Of a DNA stretch of 64,000 bases, positions 7,282 through 15,472 are shown piece after piece. Position 1 is the stretch's first letter, and every line of letters begins with the position of its first letter. The translations under genes were made by a program, and so were the position numbers. This stretch comes from Myxococcales bacterium (GTDB taxonomy: Bacteria; Myxococcota_A; Polyangia; Polyangiales; Ga0077539). The stretch spans positions 148,407-212,406 of the forward strand of contig JAEUKI010000003.1 in the NCBI GenBank assembly GCA_016793325.1, written 5' to 3'. Under the pieces are notes generated by a model, which searched no databases, was not told where the DNA came from, and worked only from the letters and a program-made list of their open reading frames with translations.

Positions 7282-8703
7282 TTGCGCGCGCTCGCGCTGA
7301 TCGCGACGCTCGCGGTCGCCTTCGTGACCCGAGCGATCGCACACTGGGGCAGGGCGGACATCGACACGGACGCGTACGGCCACTACATCGTGGCCCGACG
7401 CGCGCTCGATGCGCCGCTCGACCTGTCGGTGCACTGGGTGTGGTTGCCGGGCTGGCACGTCGTGCACGGGCTCTTCGACCTGTCGGGCCTCGGCTTCGAG
7501 GCGATCCGCGCGTTTTCGCTCGGGTGCTCGCTCGCCACGGTGGCGCTGTTGTTTTGGTGGGTCGAGCGCGAGGCGCGCGAGCTCGTCTCGTCGCTAGACA
7601 CACACAATCAAGACACTCCAGCGCCCTTCGCGACGGTCGCCGCGACGGTCGCGGCGCTCTCGCTCGCCGTCGCTCGACCGGCGATCGACGCGGGCGGATC
7701 GGGCGAGCCCGAGGCCCTCTTCTCGTTGCTCGTGCTCGGCGCGGTGGCCTCCCTGCGAATCGACCGGCCCGCGCTCGCAGGAGCGCTCGCCGCCGCCGCG
7801 GCGCTCACGCGCTACGAAGCGTGGCCCTTCGTGGGCGCGTTGTTCGTGATCGAGCGGCTCGACGCGCGGTCCTCGGCGCGCCGAGCGCCACGGCGTGCGC
7901 TCGCGTGGGTGCTGCCCGCGATCGCGATCGGCCTGTGGTGCGTCGCGCACCGGATTCACAGCGGCGAGTGGCTCGCGTTCATCCGCGAGAATCGAGCGTT
8001 CGTCGCGCGGACGCTGCCTCGATTGCACGCAGCGCTCCCGCCGTGGCCGCGGCGAGCGCTGCAGTATCCCGTGATCGTTCCGTGGGCGAGCTGGGGGGTG
8101 ATTCCGATAGGGCTCTGCGCGATCGGGGCGGTCATCGCAGCGAAGCGTCGACAAGCGTCGCTCTTCGTCGCGCCCGCGCTCTTGCTGGGATTTCTCACGT
8201 ATTCGTGGGTTCGCGGCCAGCACCTCGGGCTCGTGAGGCACGCCGTTGCGTACCTCCCGTTCTACGCGGCCGCGATCGGCGTCGGCGCCGCGTCGGCGCT
8301 TCGCGTGGCGCGCTCGTCGCGGGTGGCTCAGGGCGCGGGGGGCGCCGCGCTCGGGTTGATTCTGTGTGCCCGTGGCGTCGAGGGCGCGCGCGAGCATCGC
8401 GCGTCGGCCGAGCACGCCCTGGTCGACGAGCGTCGGGCGGCAGAGGTGCTTCGCGCCGAAGCGGGCGATCGAAGCCAGATCTTCTGCGACGTCGCCGCGG
8501 TCGAGGTCTTCTCTCGCGCCCACCGCTCTCGCTTCATCCGTTGGAACGGCGCCGACATCCGCCCGTACAACCTCACCGTCGCCGTCGAGCAGCGCGGCGG
8601 CGCGTGGGTCGTCTCGCGCCCCGAACGCGTCCGCGCCCTCCTTGCGTCGAGCGTCGTTCGCTACGAATCCCCCCGCCTCGTGGTACTCCGCGCGAATCGC
8701 TAA
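7282..8703 (+). CDS. GT-C type membrane glycosyltransferase-like protein
   Basis: 473 aa, polytopic, with roughly nine hydrophobic segments between residues 1 and 360. The start is a TTG at 7282 (MRALALIATLAVAFVTRA), the first usable codon after the previous stop. The early acidic motif ADIDTDAYGHY in the first periplasmic loop is where GT-C enzymes (ArnT/PMT-like, lipid-phosphate sugar donors) carry their catalytic Asp, and a LTRYEAWPF element follows at about residue 178. The C-terminal 110 residues form a soluble domain. Donor and acceptor are unknown. Probably envelope polysaccharide or lipid glycosylation. Confidence 0.65.
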   Translation: MRALALIATLAVAFVTRAIAHWGRADIDTDAYGHYIVARRALDAPLDLSVHWVWLPGWHVVHGLFDLSGLGFEAIRAFSLGCSLATVALLFWWVEREARELVSSLDTHNQDTPAPFATVAATVAALSLAVARPAIDAGGSGEPEALFSLLVLGAVASLRIDRPALAGALAAAAALTRYEAWPFVGALFVIERLDARSSARRAPRRALAWVLPAIAIGLWCVAHRIHSGEWLAFIRENRAFVARTLPRLHAALPPWPRRALQYPVIVPWASWGVIPIGLCAIGAVIAAKRRQASLFVAPALLLGFLTYSWVRGQHLGLVRHAVAYLPFYAAAIGVGAASALRVARSSRVAQGAGGAALGLILCARGVEGAREHRASAEHALVDERRAAEVLRAEAGDRSQIFCDVAAVEVFSRAHRSRFIRWNGADIRPYNLTVAVEQRGGAWVVSRPERVRALLASSVVRYESPRLVVLRANR

Positions 8704-8775
8704 ACCACGCCCCAATCGAACGTCGTAGAAATGAGCCGAGCATCGGCCATAGACGAGACCGCTGAAATCAAATCG

Positions 8776-8826
8776 AACCGCCGCGAATCTCGCGAGAGAA
8801 GTACGACGATCGAATGAGCGGCGGTT
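8776..8826. terminator. Inverted repeat between convergent genes
   Basis: AACCGCCGC at 8776-8784 is repeated inverted as GCGGCGGTT at 8818-8826. The palindrome TCTCGCGAGA lies between them at 8788-8797. It sits between the ends of the convergent glycosyltransferase and channel-like genes, where a bidirectional terminator would be expected, but there is no T tract. Confidence 0.35.
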
Positions 8827-8836
8827 TAGCTCGTCG

Positions 8837-9349
8837 CTACGCGGGCGACTCGCGCTCGGCGGCGATCTTGTCGAGCCGCGAGACGAGGGCGTCGATGCGC
8901 GCGATGAGCGCGCGCTGGTCGCTCTGCGCAGCTTGATTGCGTGCGTCGACGTCGGCGCTCGGAGCCTCGAGCGCCTTCGCCGCCATCGCGGGGCCGATGG
9001 TGTTGAGCGCGGCCGCGATCGCCTTTCCCGCGGGGGTGACGGCGAAGATGTTCGCGTAGCCGACCGAGAGCGAGGTCGTCACGAAGACGAGCGCGTCCCA
9101 AAACGAGTTGACCCGTTTGTTTTCGCCCTTTTCGGCCACGTAGAAGAGCCACGCGCTCCCGAGGCACGTCACGACGAGCGAGTCGATCGGGTCTCGTGCG
9201 ATCGCCGAACGAAGCTCTCGCTTGGCGCTGTCGTAGAGCGCGCCGAAGTCCTGCGCGGCCAGAACGCGGCCGAGCGCGCCGAGCGCGAGCGCCTCGGGGG
9301 CGCTTCGCTCGGTGGTCGTCGGGTTCTGCGGCGTGCTGTCGGACTTCAT
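8837..9349 (-). CDS. Two-helix K+-channel-like pore protein with altered filter
   Basis: 170 aa. A hydrophobic segment (LVVTCLGSAWLFYVAE, about 59-74) is followed by a pore-helix/filter-like stretch VFVTTSLSVGYANIFAVTP and a second helix to about residue 130. This matches the Ion_trans_2 (KcsA-like) plan, where K+ channels read TTVGYGD. Here the filter is SVGYAN, with Gly to Ala and Asp to Asn, so K+ selectivity is doubtful. A C-terminal coiled segment with RALIARIDALVSRLDKI suggests oligomerisation. It lies 4 bp downstream of the flotillin gene, clearly in one operon, suggesting a channel-like partner for a flotillin microdomain. Confidence 0.7.
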   Translation of the reverse strand: MKSDSTPQNPTTTERSAPEALALGALGRVLAAQDFGALYDSAKRELRSAIARDPIDSLVVTCLGSAWLFYVAEKGENKRVNSFWDALVFVTTSLSVGYANIFAVTPAGKAIAAALNTIGPAMAAKALEAPSADVDARNQAAQSDQRALIARIDALVSRLDKIAAERESPA

Positions 9350-9353
9350 GGTT

Positions 9354-11543
9354 TCAGCCCTGCGACGAAGCGGCGTCCGACTCTTCGCCAGCGGGGCGGA
9401 CCTTGATGCCTTCGCCGCCAGCGTCGGCCGAGAGCGAGGCGAGCTTCGCCGCGAGCGCGGGGTCTTCTGCGGCGATCTTCTTGAGCTCCTCGGGCAGCGC
9501 GTTGACGAGCTTGCGCGCAGAGTCCGCGAGCTTGCCCGTGTCCACCTGCGCGAAGTTCATGAGCTCGCGCAGCAGCGGAAACGCAGCGCCCGCCTCGAGC
9601 ACCGTCTTCAGCACAGGCGAGGCGGCGCCGAACACGCCGTTGCTGCCTTCGCCCGAAGCGTTGACGCCGGGGCCGCCGTTCATTTGAAGCACCTTGATCT
9701 CGCTGATCGCTTGCGCGGGCGTCATCAGCTCCTTGGTGACCGAAGGCAACACGTCGATCGCCTTCATCGCGATGTCGCGGAGCAAGAACTTCGTCGACAC
9801 TTGGTTCTCGGCTTCGACGTACTTGCGCTTCGCGTCCGCCTCGGCTTCGCCCTTCTTGCGCGTCGCTTCAGCGAGCGCGATGAGGGCTTCGGCTTCGAGC
9901 TGCGCGGCCTTCGCGCGGGCCTCGGCGCTGATGCGCACGCGGTCTGCTTCGGCTTGCGCCTCGGTTCGAACGACTGCCGCGGCCGCGTCGGCGCTGAGCT
10001 GCTTCGACTTGGCGGCACCCTCGGCGCGCGCGATTTCACCGGCGGCCTCGGCTTGCTTCGCGGACGCTTCACCGTCGGCGTGCGCCCTCACGGCGGCGGC
10101 GCTGGTCTCTGCGTCGAGCTTTCGCGCGAAGGCCTCGCGCTCGGCGTCGATGCGGGACTTTTGCGCGGCTTCTTCGGCCTTGATGATCGCGATCTCGCGC
10201 TCGCGGCGGGCCTTCGCGGTCTCCTCGACGGTCACGATCGCCTGCGTGGCTTGCTGGCGCTCGGCCTCGGCCGCGGCCTTGAGGGCCTCTGCGCGCGCTT
10301 CGAGCTCCATCGCTTGGGTCACGGCGATCTGCTTGGCGACGCGCGCGGTCTCGATGGTCTTTTGCTTCTCGATCTCCGCGGCTTCGATGGCCTTTCGCTT
10401 CTCGACCTCCGCGGCCTCGATGGTCTTCATCTTCTCGACGTTGGCTGCTTCGACGGTCTTCATCTTCTCGATGGTGGCCGCTTCGATCTCGCGCTCCTTG
10501 GCGATGAGCGCGGCTTGCTGCGTCTTCTCGGACGCGATCTGCGCTTCGCGCGTCGCGGCGATGCGCATCGCTTCGGCGATCTCGAGCGCCTTCTGCTGCT
10601 CGATGCGCGCGGTCTCGACGGCTTGCTGCTTCTGCAGCGCGGCGGTCTCTTGCGAGCGCTGCTGCTCGTACACGACCGACGCGGTCGCCGCGGCTTGCGT
10701 GGCCGAGTACTCCTGAACGCGGCGCTGCTGGTCCGCTTCGTTGCGGCGATCGCGCTCGTCGGCCTCGAGGACCTTCTGGTGCGAAGTGACGTTTTGCTCG
10801 CGGATCGCGACCTCGGCTTCGCGCTCGATCTGGTTGGTCTTTCGCGCGTTGGCCTTCACTTGTTCGGTGATGGTCATCAAGCCCTCGGAGTCGAAGAACT
10901 CCGACGCGTTGAGGTCCTTGACCGGGACCATCGCGAGCGACGTGATCGACACGTTTTCGAGGGTCAATCCGTTCTTCTTGAGCTCTTCGGCGAGCACCTT
11001 CTGGATGCTCTCGGCGAAGTCCTTGCGGTTGGTGTGCAGCTCCATGAAGGACGAGTTGGCGGCGACCGAGCGGAGCGCGTCGGTGAGCTTTCCTTCGATG
11101 AGGTCGCCGATCGCGTGCTCGTCGAGGTTGCGCTCACCGAACGAACGCGCGGCGGCCATGACGTCGTCGGCGATCGGCTCGACCTTGATGTAGAGCTCGG
11201 TCGTGACGTTCGCGCGGATCTTGTCGCGCGTGACGAGCGCCATCGCGCCCGAGCGATCGACGCTGAGCTTCAGCGATCGCAGCGACACGCGGAGCAGCTG
11301 GTGCAGGATCGGAAAGACCGTGACGCCGCCGCCGATGACGACCTTGTTTCCGCCCGCGCCGGTGCGGACGAGCGCCTCGTCCGCGCCACAGCGCCGGTAG
11401 AACCGCGCCACGGTCACGAGCAGCAGCGTGATGAGAAAGACGCCGCCGACGGCGATGAGCGCCGTGACGACGAACTGCGGCCGCTCCCAGAACGGCGTGT
11501 TGGTCGCCTGCGCGATGGTCTCCAGCATTGTCCAGTGATTCAT
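9354..11543 (-). CDS. yqiK: Flotillin family protein, YqiK-like
   Basis: 729 aa. One N-terminal membrane helix (about 24-46, VVTALIAVGGVFLITLLLV) is followed by Arg/Cys and an SPFH domain (about 60-215). A very long Ala/Glu/Lys/Gln coiled coil (220-580) with repeats such as EKMKTVEAANVEKMK comes next, then a flotillin-type C-terminal region. Length and order match E. coli YqiK rather than short FloA. Flotillins scaffold ordered membrane domains. The ribosome site GAGGGAGG is 7 bases before ATG 11543. It is preceded by a YqiJ-like gene, as in E. coli yqiJ-yqiK, and followed by the channel-like gene. Confidence 0.92.
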   Translation of the reverse strand: MNHWTMLETIAQATNTPFWERPQFVVTALIAVGGVFLITLLLVTVARFYRRCGADEALVRTGAGGNKVVIGGGVTVFPILHQLLRVSLRSLKLSVDRSGAMALVTRDKIRANVTTELYIKVEPIADDVMAAARSFGERNLDEHAIGDLIEGKLTDALRSVAANSSFMELHTNRKDFAESIQKVLAEELKKNGLTLENVSITSLAMVPVKDLNASEFFDSEGLMTITEQVKANARKTNQIEREAEVAIREQNVTSHQKVLEADERDRRNEADQQRRVQEYSATQAAATASVVYEQQRSQETAALQKQQAVETARIEQQKALEIAEAMRIAATREAQIASEKTQQAALIAKEREIEAATIEKMKTVEAANVEKMKTIEAAEVEKRKAIEAAEIEKQKTIETARVAKQIAVTQAMELEARAEALKAAAEAERQQATQAIVTVEETAKARREREIAIIKAEEAAQKSRIDAEREAFARKLDAETSAAAVRAHADGEASAKQAEAAGEIARAEGAAKSKQLSADAAAAVVRTEAQAEADRVRISAEARAKAAQLEAEALIALAEATRKKGEAEADAKRKYVEAENQVSTKFLLRDIAMKAIDVLPSVTKELMTPAQAISEIKVLQMNGGPGVNASGEGSNGVFGAASPVLKTVLEAGAAFPLLRELMNFAQVDTGKLADSARKLVNALPEELKKIAAEDPALAAKLASLSADAGGEGIKVRPAGEESDAASSQG

Positions 11544-11695
11544 CGATGGACCTCCCTCAATTTGAATTGTTGTGCGTGATTGAATCGAGCGTGAGCGTTC
11601 GGGATCGCCGCGCGGTCGCGAGGCGAAAAGGGAATGCTTTCAGTCGCGCCGCGAGGGCGGACAAAGTCTCGGGAGCGTAGGCGAACGACCGGGGC

Positions 11696-12391
11696 TTATG
11701 CGACGCCGCTCGGCTTGCGTTGGCGTTCGGGCGCCGTTGCGTCGAGGCTCGAGACGATGAGCCGGTCGCGCTGTCGGTCGTACTCGACCACGACGATGTC
11801 TCGGCCTTCGGGGATGGGTTGGTCGTCTTCGGTGCTGACGACGACGCGGACGGTGGTTGTTCCTGCGGAGAGGCGCACTTCGCCGAACTCGCGATCGACC
11901 TTCGACGAGATCACGACGCCCGTCGCGCCGACGAGCTCCGAGCGGCCCTTGGCCTCTTGTCCTTCGGTCGAGAAGATCCTCGCAGCGACGCGCGAGAGCG
12001 CGCTCGTCAGCGCGAACGCGACGACGAGCGAAGCAGGCAGCGACCAGAGCAGCGCCATGGTCGGCGGCGGACGAAGTCCGAACACGAGCGTGTGCAGAGA
12101 CAGGCCAGCGATCCCGAGTGTGACTGCGAAGCTCTGGAGCACGAACGTCAGCGGAACGCGCCCGACGCCGAGCAGCCCTGCGACGGAGAATCCCTCGTGA
12201 TCTCCGTCCGCGCCGTCGACGTCGCCGTCGACGTCACCGTCTCCGTCTGCGTCGTGCGCTCCGTCGTGATCGCCGCCCGCCAGGACTCCGATGAGCCCCG
12301 TGGCTTGCAGGATCGCGAAGAGCACCGCGATGGCGAGCACCGAAACAAACGGCACGTTCGCCCACGCGAGCCACGAGGACAGAAGGGTCAT
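11696..12391 (-). CDS. yqiJ: YqiJ-like inner-membrane OB-fold protein
   Basis: 231 aa. A hydrophobic N-terminus (residues 9-38) leads to an unusual Asp/Gly/His-rich loop at about 40-65 (GDGDVDGDVDGADGDHE). Two more membrane segments (about 80-130) and a C-terminal OB-fold-like domain (GRSELVGATGVVISS to DIVVVEYD) follow, as in the NfeD/YqiJ family. These proteins are genetically paired with flotillins and thought to work with them in the membrane. The acidic loop resembles Ca2+-binding sequences and is not a usual family feature. Separated from yqiK by 152 bp without a gene. Confidence 0.85.
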   Translation of the reverse strand: MTLLSSWLAWANVPFVSVLAIAVLFAILQATGLIGVLAGGDHDGAHDADGDGDVDGDVDGADGDHEGFSVAGLLGVGRVPLTFVLQSFAVTLGIAGLSLHTLVFGLRPPPTMALLWSLPASLVVAFALTSALSRVAARIFSTEGQEAKGRSELVGATGVVISSKVDREFGEVRLSAGTTTVRVVVSTEDDQPIPEGRDIVVVEYDRQRDRLIVSSLDATAPERQRKPSGVA

Positions 12392-12642
12392 CGAGCAGCC
12401 TCCGACCGGGACCGCTGCGGGAAACAGCGGTGCCAGCGCTCACAAAAGACAGAGACGAGTGATTGGTGGGTAGCGCCCTACGCACCGTCAACGACAAACC
12501 GGACGCGCGCCGACCGATTTGGCAGCGCGAATCGCGGGTCCGTCGCGGCGCCCACCCTTCGGTGAACTCGACGTGACTTGTCGAAAAGTTGCCGTTTTCC
12601 GCGGTCTCGGTGCTTCGTCGACCTCGATCCGAGTCCGAAGCC
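12392..12642. promoter_or_regulatory. Divergent promoter region, yqiJ and coiled-coil gene
   Basis: 251 bp between divergently transcribed genes, so at least two promoters must lie here. A small hairpin, CCGCTG at 12412-12417 with CAGCGG at 12425-12430, sits in the yqiJ leader. No convincing -35/-10 or sigma-54 site was found, and no small gene is supported. Confidence 0.35.
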
Positions 12643-14457
12643 ATGAACGATCCCAGGGGCCACCTCTCGAACGCCGTCGCCACCGTGCTCACCCACGGGA
12701 GCGCGACCGACACGTCATCGGACGCAATGAGCATTGAAGCCATTGATTCCACTGATGATTTTGGCGCAACGGAGACGCGCTTCGAGCGCGAACCCGAGAT
12801 TTCGGGACCCGCGTTGCTCGAGCTCGCCCAACGCGCGGTCACCGAGCGAGACGCGCTGCGGGGCGAGGTCGTTCGACTTCGAGAAGCGCTCGCTCGAAGC
12901 GAAGCGAACCAGCGCCGCGGTCAGTCGAGCTCGCGCGAGCTCGCGGAGCTTCGCGAGGCGGTCGACCTTCGTGAGCGCGAGGTGCGAAGGCTCAAGGACG
13001 CCAACGTCGCGCGCGAACGACTGCTCGTGGACGCGCGAACGCGGCTCGATGAAGCGCTGCACGCGCGGGCGGCGGCGGTCTCGCGCATGGAGACGCGTGA
13101 GCGAGCCGCGCTCGACGCCGAAGCGAGGCTCGAACGAGCGGCGCGCGACGCCGAAGCGAAGCTCGAGACGGCCCTCGCCGACGCAGCGAGCTGGAAGAGC
13201 AAGTTCGAAGCGATCGGCAGCGAGCTGCACCGCGCGCTCGCGTCGGAGCGAGCGCTCACGGGGTCGTTCGAGGACGCGCGACTGCGACTGTCCGACGCCG
13301 AGCGGACGATCGCGACGCTGCGCGCCGAGCTCGCGGACACGCGGCAAGCGCTCTCGGACCTCGGCGACAACGCGACGCGGGCCGAAGAAGCGAACCGCGA
13401 TCGCGTCGAGCGACTCGAGCGCGAGCACGCGCGGTACCTCGCCCGTGTGGCCGAGCGCGAAGACGCCCTCAGCGAAGGGCGCGAGCGAGGGCTTCGCTTC
13501 GCAGCGGCAGAGTCGCTTCACGACGCCCGCGCGCAGTGGCAACAGGAGCGCGCGCAGCTCATCGAAGAGATCAAGAACGCGATCGCGGACTCCGAGCGCG
13601 TGCGCGAAGAGCACCAGCTCGACCTCGTCGCGTGGAAGCAGCGCAACACGCTCGAGCGCGAGCACGGCGAAGCGGCGCTCGACGGGTGCGCTCGCGGCTA
13701 TCGGTTCAAGATCGCCGAAGTGACGCGAGAGCTCGAGGTCGAGCGCGCCTCGCGGATGTGCGAAGCGACGCGGCAGGGCCAAGCGCTCAACGCGCTGCGC
13801 GAGTCGCACGAGTTCGCGATCGCCGCGATTCGCGCGAGGCTCGCGCGGGAGCAAGAGCGCGCGAAGCGACTCGAAGACGAAGCGGACGAGAGCGCTTCGG
13901 TGCGCGACGCGGCCGCGGTGATCGTCGCCGAGCACGTGCGAGGGCTCGAGGCCGAGCTCGAAGCGGAGCGCGCGTTCAACGAACAGTGCCTCGCGGACAC
14001 GCGAACGATCGAGTCGGTGCGCGACGAGGCCGCGGTGGCGATCGCGGCGGTGATCGCGGGGCTCGAAGCGAAGATCGAGCGGCTCGAGCAAGAGCGCGGA
14101 CAGATTCGACGGGCGCTCGACGAGTGCGACGCGACGCGCGAGACGCTCGCCCAGGCGACGGTCGAGTCCGCGCAGCGCGCGGTCGAAGCGCGATCGAAGC
14201 ACGAGGCGCTCGAGCGCGAGTACGAGCAACACACGAGGCAGATGGCCGAGCTCGTGGGGATCCTGACGCGCGCGACGGTGGAGCAGCACGCGATCGCCGG
14301 AGCGCTCAAGCACGGCCGAGTGTTGCCGACGATGGCCGACGTGGACGCGGCGCTCGTGTCCGTGGGCCGGCGCGTTCCCCCGACGATGGCAGAGCAGCTG
14401 TGGACCGCGCGCGACGCGATCGCGGCCGCGATCTTCGCGGGACCGATCGCGGGTTGA
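12643..14457 (+). CDS. Large coiled-coil protein
   Basis: 604 aa from ATG 12643. After about 60 residues of disordered Ser/Thr/Asp-rich sequence, the protein is almost wholly heptad-like coiled coil to about residue 560 (Arg/Glu/Ala-rich, e.g. ELREAVDLREREVRRLKD). A short C-terminal domain (PTMAEQLWTARDAIAAAIF) ends it. No signal peptide, receiver or FHA domain is seen. Such myxobacterial proteins are often cytoskeletal or polarity factors (AglZ/FrzS style tails), but nothing here identifies the role. The composition is strongly Arg/Glu biased, so homology searches will be noisy. Confidence 0.75.
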   Translation: MNDPRGHLSNAVATVLTHGSATDTSSDAMSIEAIDSTDDFGATETRFEREPEISGPALLELAQRAVTERDALRGEVVRLREALARSEANQRRGQSSSRELAELREAVDLREREVRRLKDANVARERLLVDARTRLDEALHARAAAVSRMETRERAALDAEARLERAARDAEAKLETALADAASWKSKFEAIGSELHRALASERALTGSFEDARLRLSDAERTIATLRAELADTRQALSDLGDNATRAEEANRDRVERLEREHARYLARVAEREDALSEGRERGLRFAAAESLHDARAQWQQERAQLIEEIKNAIADSERVREEHQLDLVAWKQRNTLEREHGEAALDGCARGYRFKIAEVTRELEVERASRMCEATRQGQALNALRESHEFAIAAIRARLAREQERAKRLEDEADESASVRDAAAVIVAEHVRGLEAELEAERAFNEQCLADTRTIESVRDEAAVAIAAVIAGLEAKIERLEQERGQIRRALDECDATRETLAQATVESAQRAVEARSKHEALEREYEQHTRQMAELVGILTRATVEQHAIAGALKHGRVLPTMADVDAALVSVGRRVPPTMAEQLWTARDAIAAAIFAGPIAG

Positions 14458-14463
14458 GACGTC

Positions 14464-14482
14464 GCTCGCTCGGCGAGCGAGC
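14464..14482. terminator. Hairpin between convergent genes
   Basis: A perfect 7-bp stem, GCTCGCT (14464-14470) and AGCGAGC (14476-14482), with a 5-base loop. It fills the 24-bp gap between the coiled-coil gene and the convergent zinc-ribbon gene and touches the latter's stop codon. Position and symmetry fit a bidirectional terminator, although no T tract exists. Confidence 0.45.
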
Positions 14483-14748
14483 TACTTCTGGTTCTTCCAG
14501 ACGGGCATCGCGAGGAGGGCGCGACGGGCGTGCTCTTCGGCGCCGGGGCGGGGCATCCCGTTGACCTTCATGAAGCGCTCGACCGTCATGTTCTCGTGGA
14601 CGGTCTCGAACGGAAACAGCTTGCCGTTCTTGTCAGCGCAGAAGCGGCAGTACTGAGCGTCTTCGCGGCCACCTGCGTGGTCCTTCGCGGACGCCATCGG
14701 CGCTCCACAGCTCTGGCAGGCGGCGGCTCCGGGGGTGGTGAGCTTCAT
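14482..14748 (-). CDS. Small zinc-ribbon protein
   Basis: 88 aa from ATG 14748 (MKLTTPGAAACQSCGAPM). It has two Cys-x-x-Cys knuckles, CQSCGAPM and YCRFCADKNG, about 23 residues apart, as in the putative zinc ribbon family PF12674. A helical tail follows with TVERFMKVNGMPRPGAEEHARR. Members are small uncharacterised bacterial proteins, perhaps nucleic-acid or protein binding. The longer in-frame reading further upstream is antisense-like low complexity. It ends at the hairpin shared with the convergent coiled-coil gene and is 139 bp downstream of the pyrophosphatase gene. Confidence 0.8.
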   Translation of the reverse strand: MKLTTPGAAACQSCGAPMASAKDHAGGREDAQYCRFCADKNGKLFPFETVHENMTVERFMKVNGMPRPGAEEHARRALLAMPVWKNQK

Positions 14749-14887
14749 CGTCAGGGGGCTCCTTCGAGTCGTTGGTTCCTTCGCGCGACGAGCTCGCGCG
14801 GCGGTCGAATGCTTGCACGACTCGCCCTCGTGCGCACGCGACCCCCACGGATACGCCGCGTCCCGCTGCGAGTCTGATGCGGCGAGC

Positions 14888-15463
14888 TCAGGCGCCCTTC
14901 TTCTTCTTCTTTTTCTTCGCTGCGTCGGCCGCGGCTTGGAGGCGCTGATGCTCGTTGGCTGCGCGCAGGATGATCCTGTCGGCCTCGCCGACGCCGCGCC
15001 AGCCGAGCAGCTCGTGCCGCGTCCCTTCGACGTCGAGGATCCACGAGAAGAACTGCTCGATCTCGCGCAGGAGCTTCCGCGGAACGTCGCTGAGATCACG
15101 CATCGAGGCCCACGTCTTGTCCTCGGTGCACACGGCGATGAGCCGGTGGTTCTCTTTGCCGTCCTTCGTCGCGCGCAAGACGCCGATGGGTCGCGCGATC
15201 ACGAGGCACCCAGTGAACGCCGGCGCGTCCATCAATACGAGCACGTCGACCGGGTCGCCGTCGCCCGCGCGCGTCGAAGGAATGTAGCCAAAATCAAAGG
15301 GAAACGACGCGCCTGCGAAGAGCACGCGGTTCAATCGAAAGAGCCCCAGGTTGGTGTCGTACTTGTACTTGTTGCGCGAGCCGCGCGGCGTCTCGACGAC
15401 GACGTTGATGATTCCAGGCGAGGGACGCGCCACGAGGCGATCCCAGGGTGTGAGCTTGGCCAT
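14888..15463 (-). CDS. ppa: Inorganic pyrophosphatase (family I)
   Basis: 191 aa. Hydrolyses PPi to two phosphates, driving biosynthetic reactions in the cytoplasm. The active-site signature DGDPVDVLVL (about residues 67-76) is complete, preceded by PFDFGYIPST and followed by the Lys/Asp-containing ENHRLIAVCTEDKTW. Slightly longer than E. coli PPase (176 aa) because of an extra helix and a C-terminal AKKKKKKKGA tail encoded by a repetitive CTTCTT tract on the plus strand. The start (MAKLTPWDRLVARPSPG) lies 9 bp past the upstream gene, so the two are probably one operon. Confidence 0.9.
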   Translation of the reverse strand: MAKLTPWDRLVARPSPGIINVVVETPRGSRNKYKYDTNLGLFRLNRVLFAGASFPFDFGYIPSTRAGDGDPVDVLVLMDAPAFTGCLVIARPIGVLRATKDGKENHRLIAVCTEDKTWASMRDLSDVPRKLLREIEQFFSWILDVEGTRHELLGWRGVGEADRIILRAANEHQRLQAAADAAKKKKKKKGA

Positions 15464-15472
15464 GGTGCTCGG

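Noticed and set aside
9312..11579. A 755-residue open frame on the plus strand across the flotillin gene
   Set aside because: It is antisense to a clear YqiK coiled coil and consists of Leu/Arg/Gly runs (GLDGLLLL type) that mirror the Glu/Ala/Lys repeats. High-GC DNA keeps the opposite frame open.
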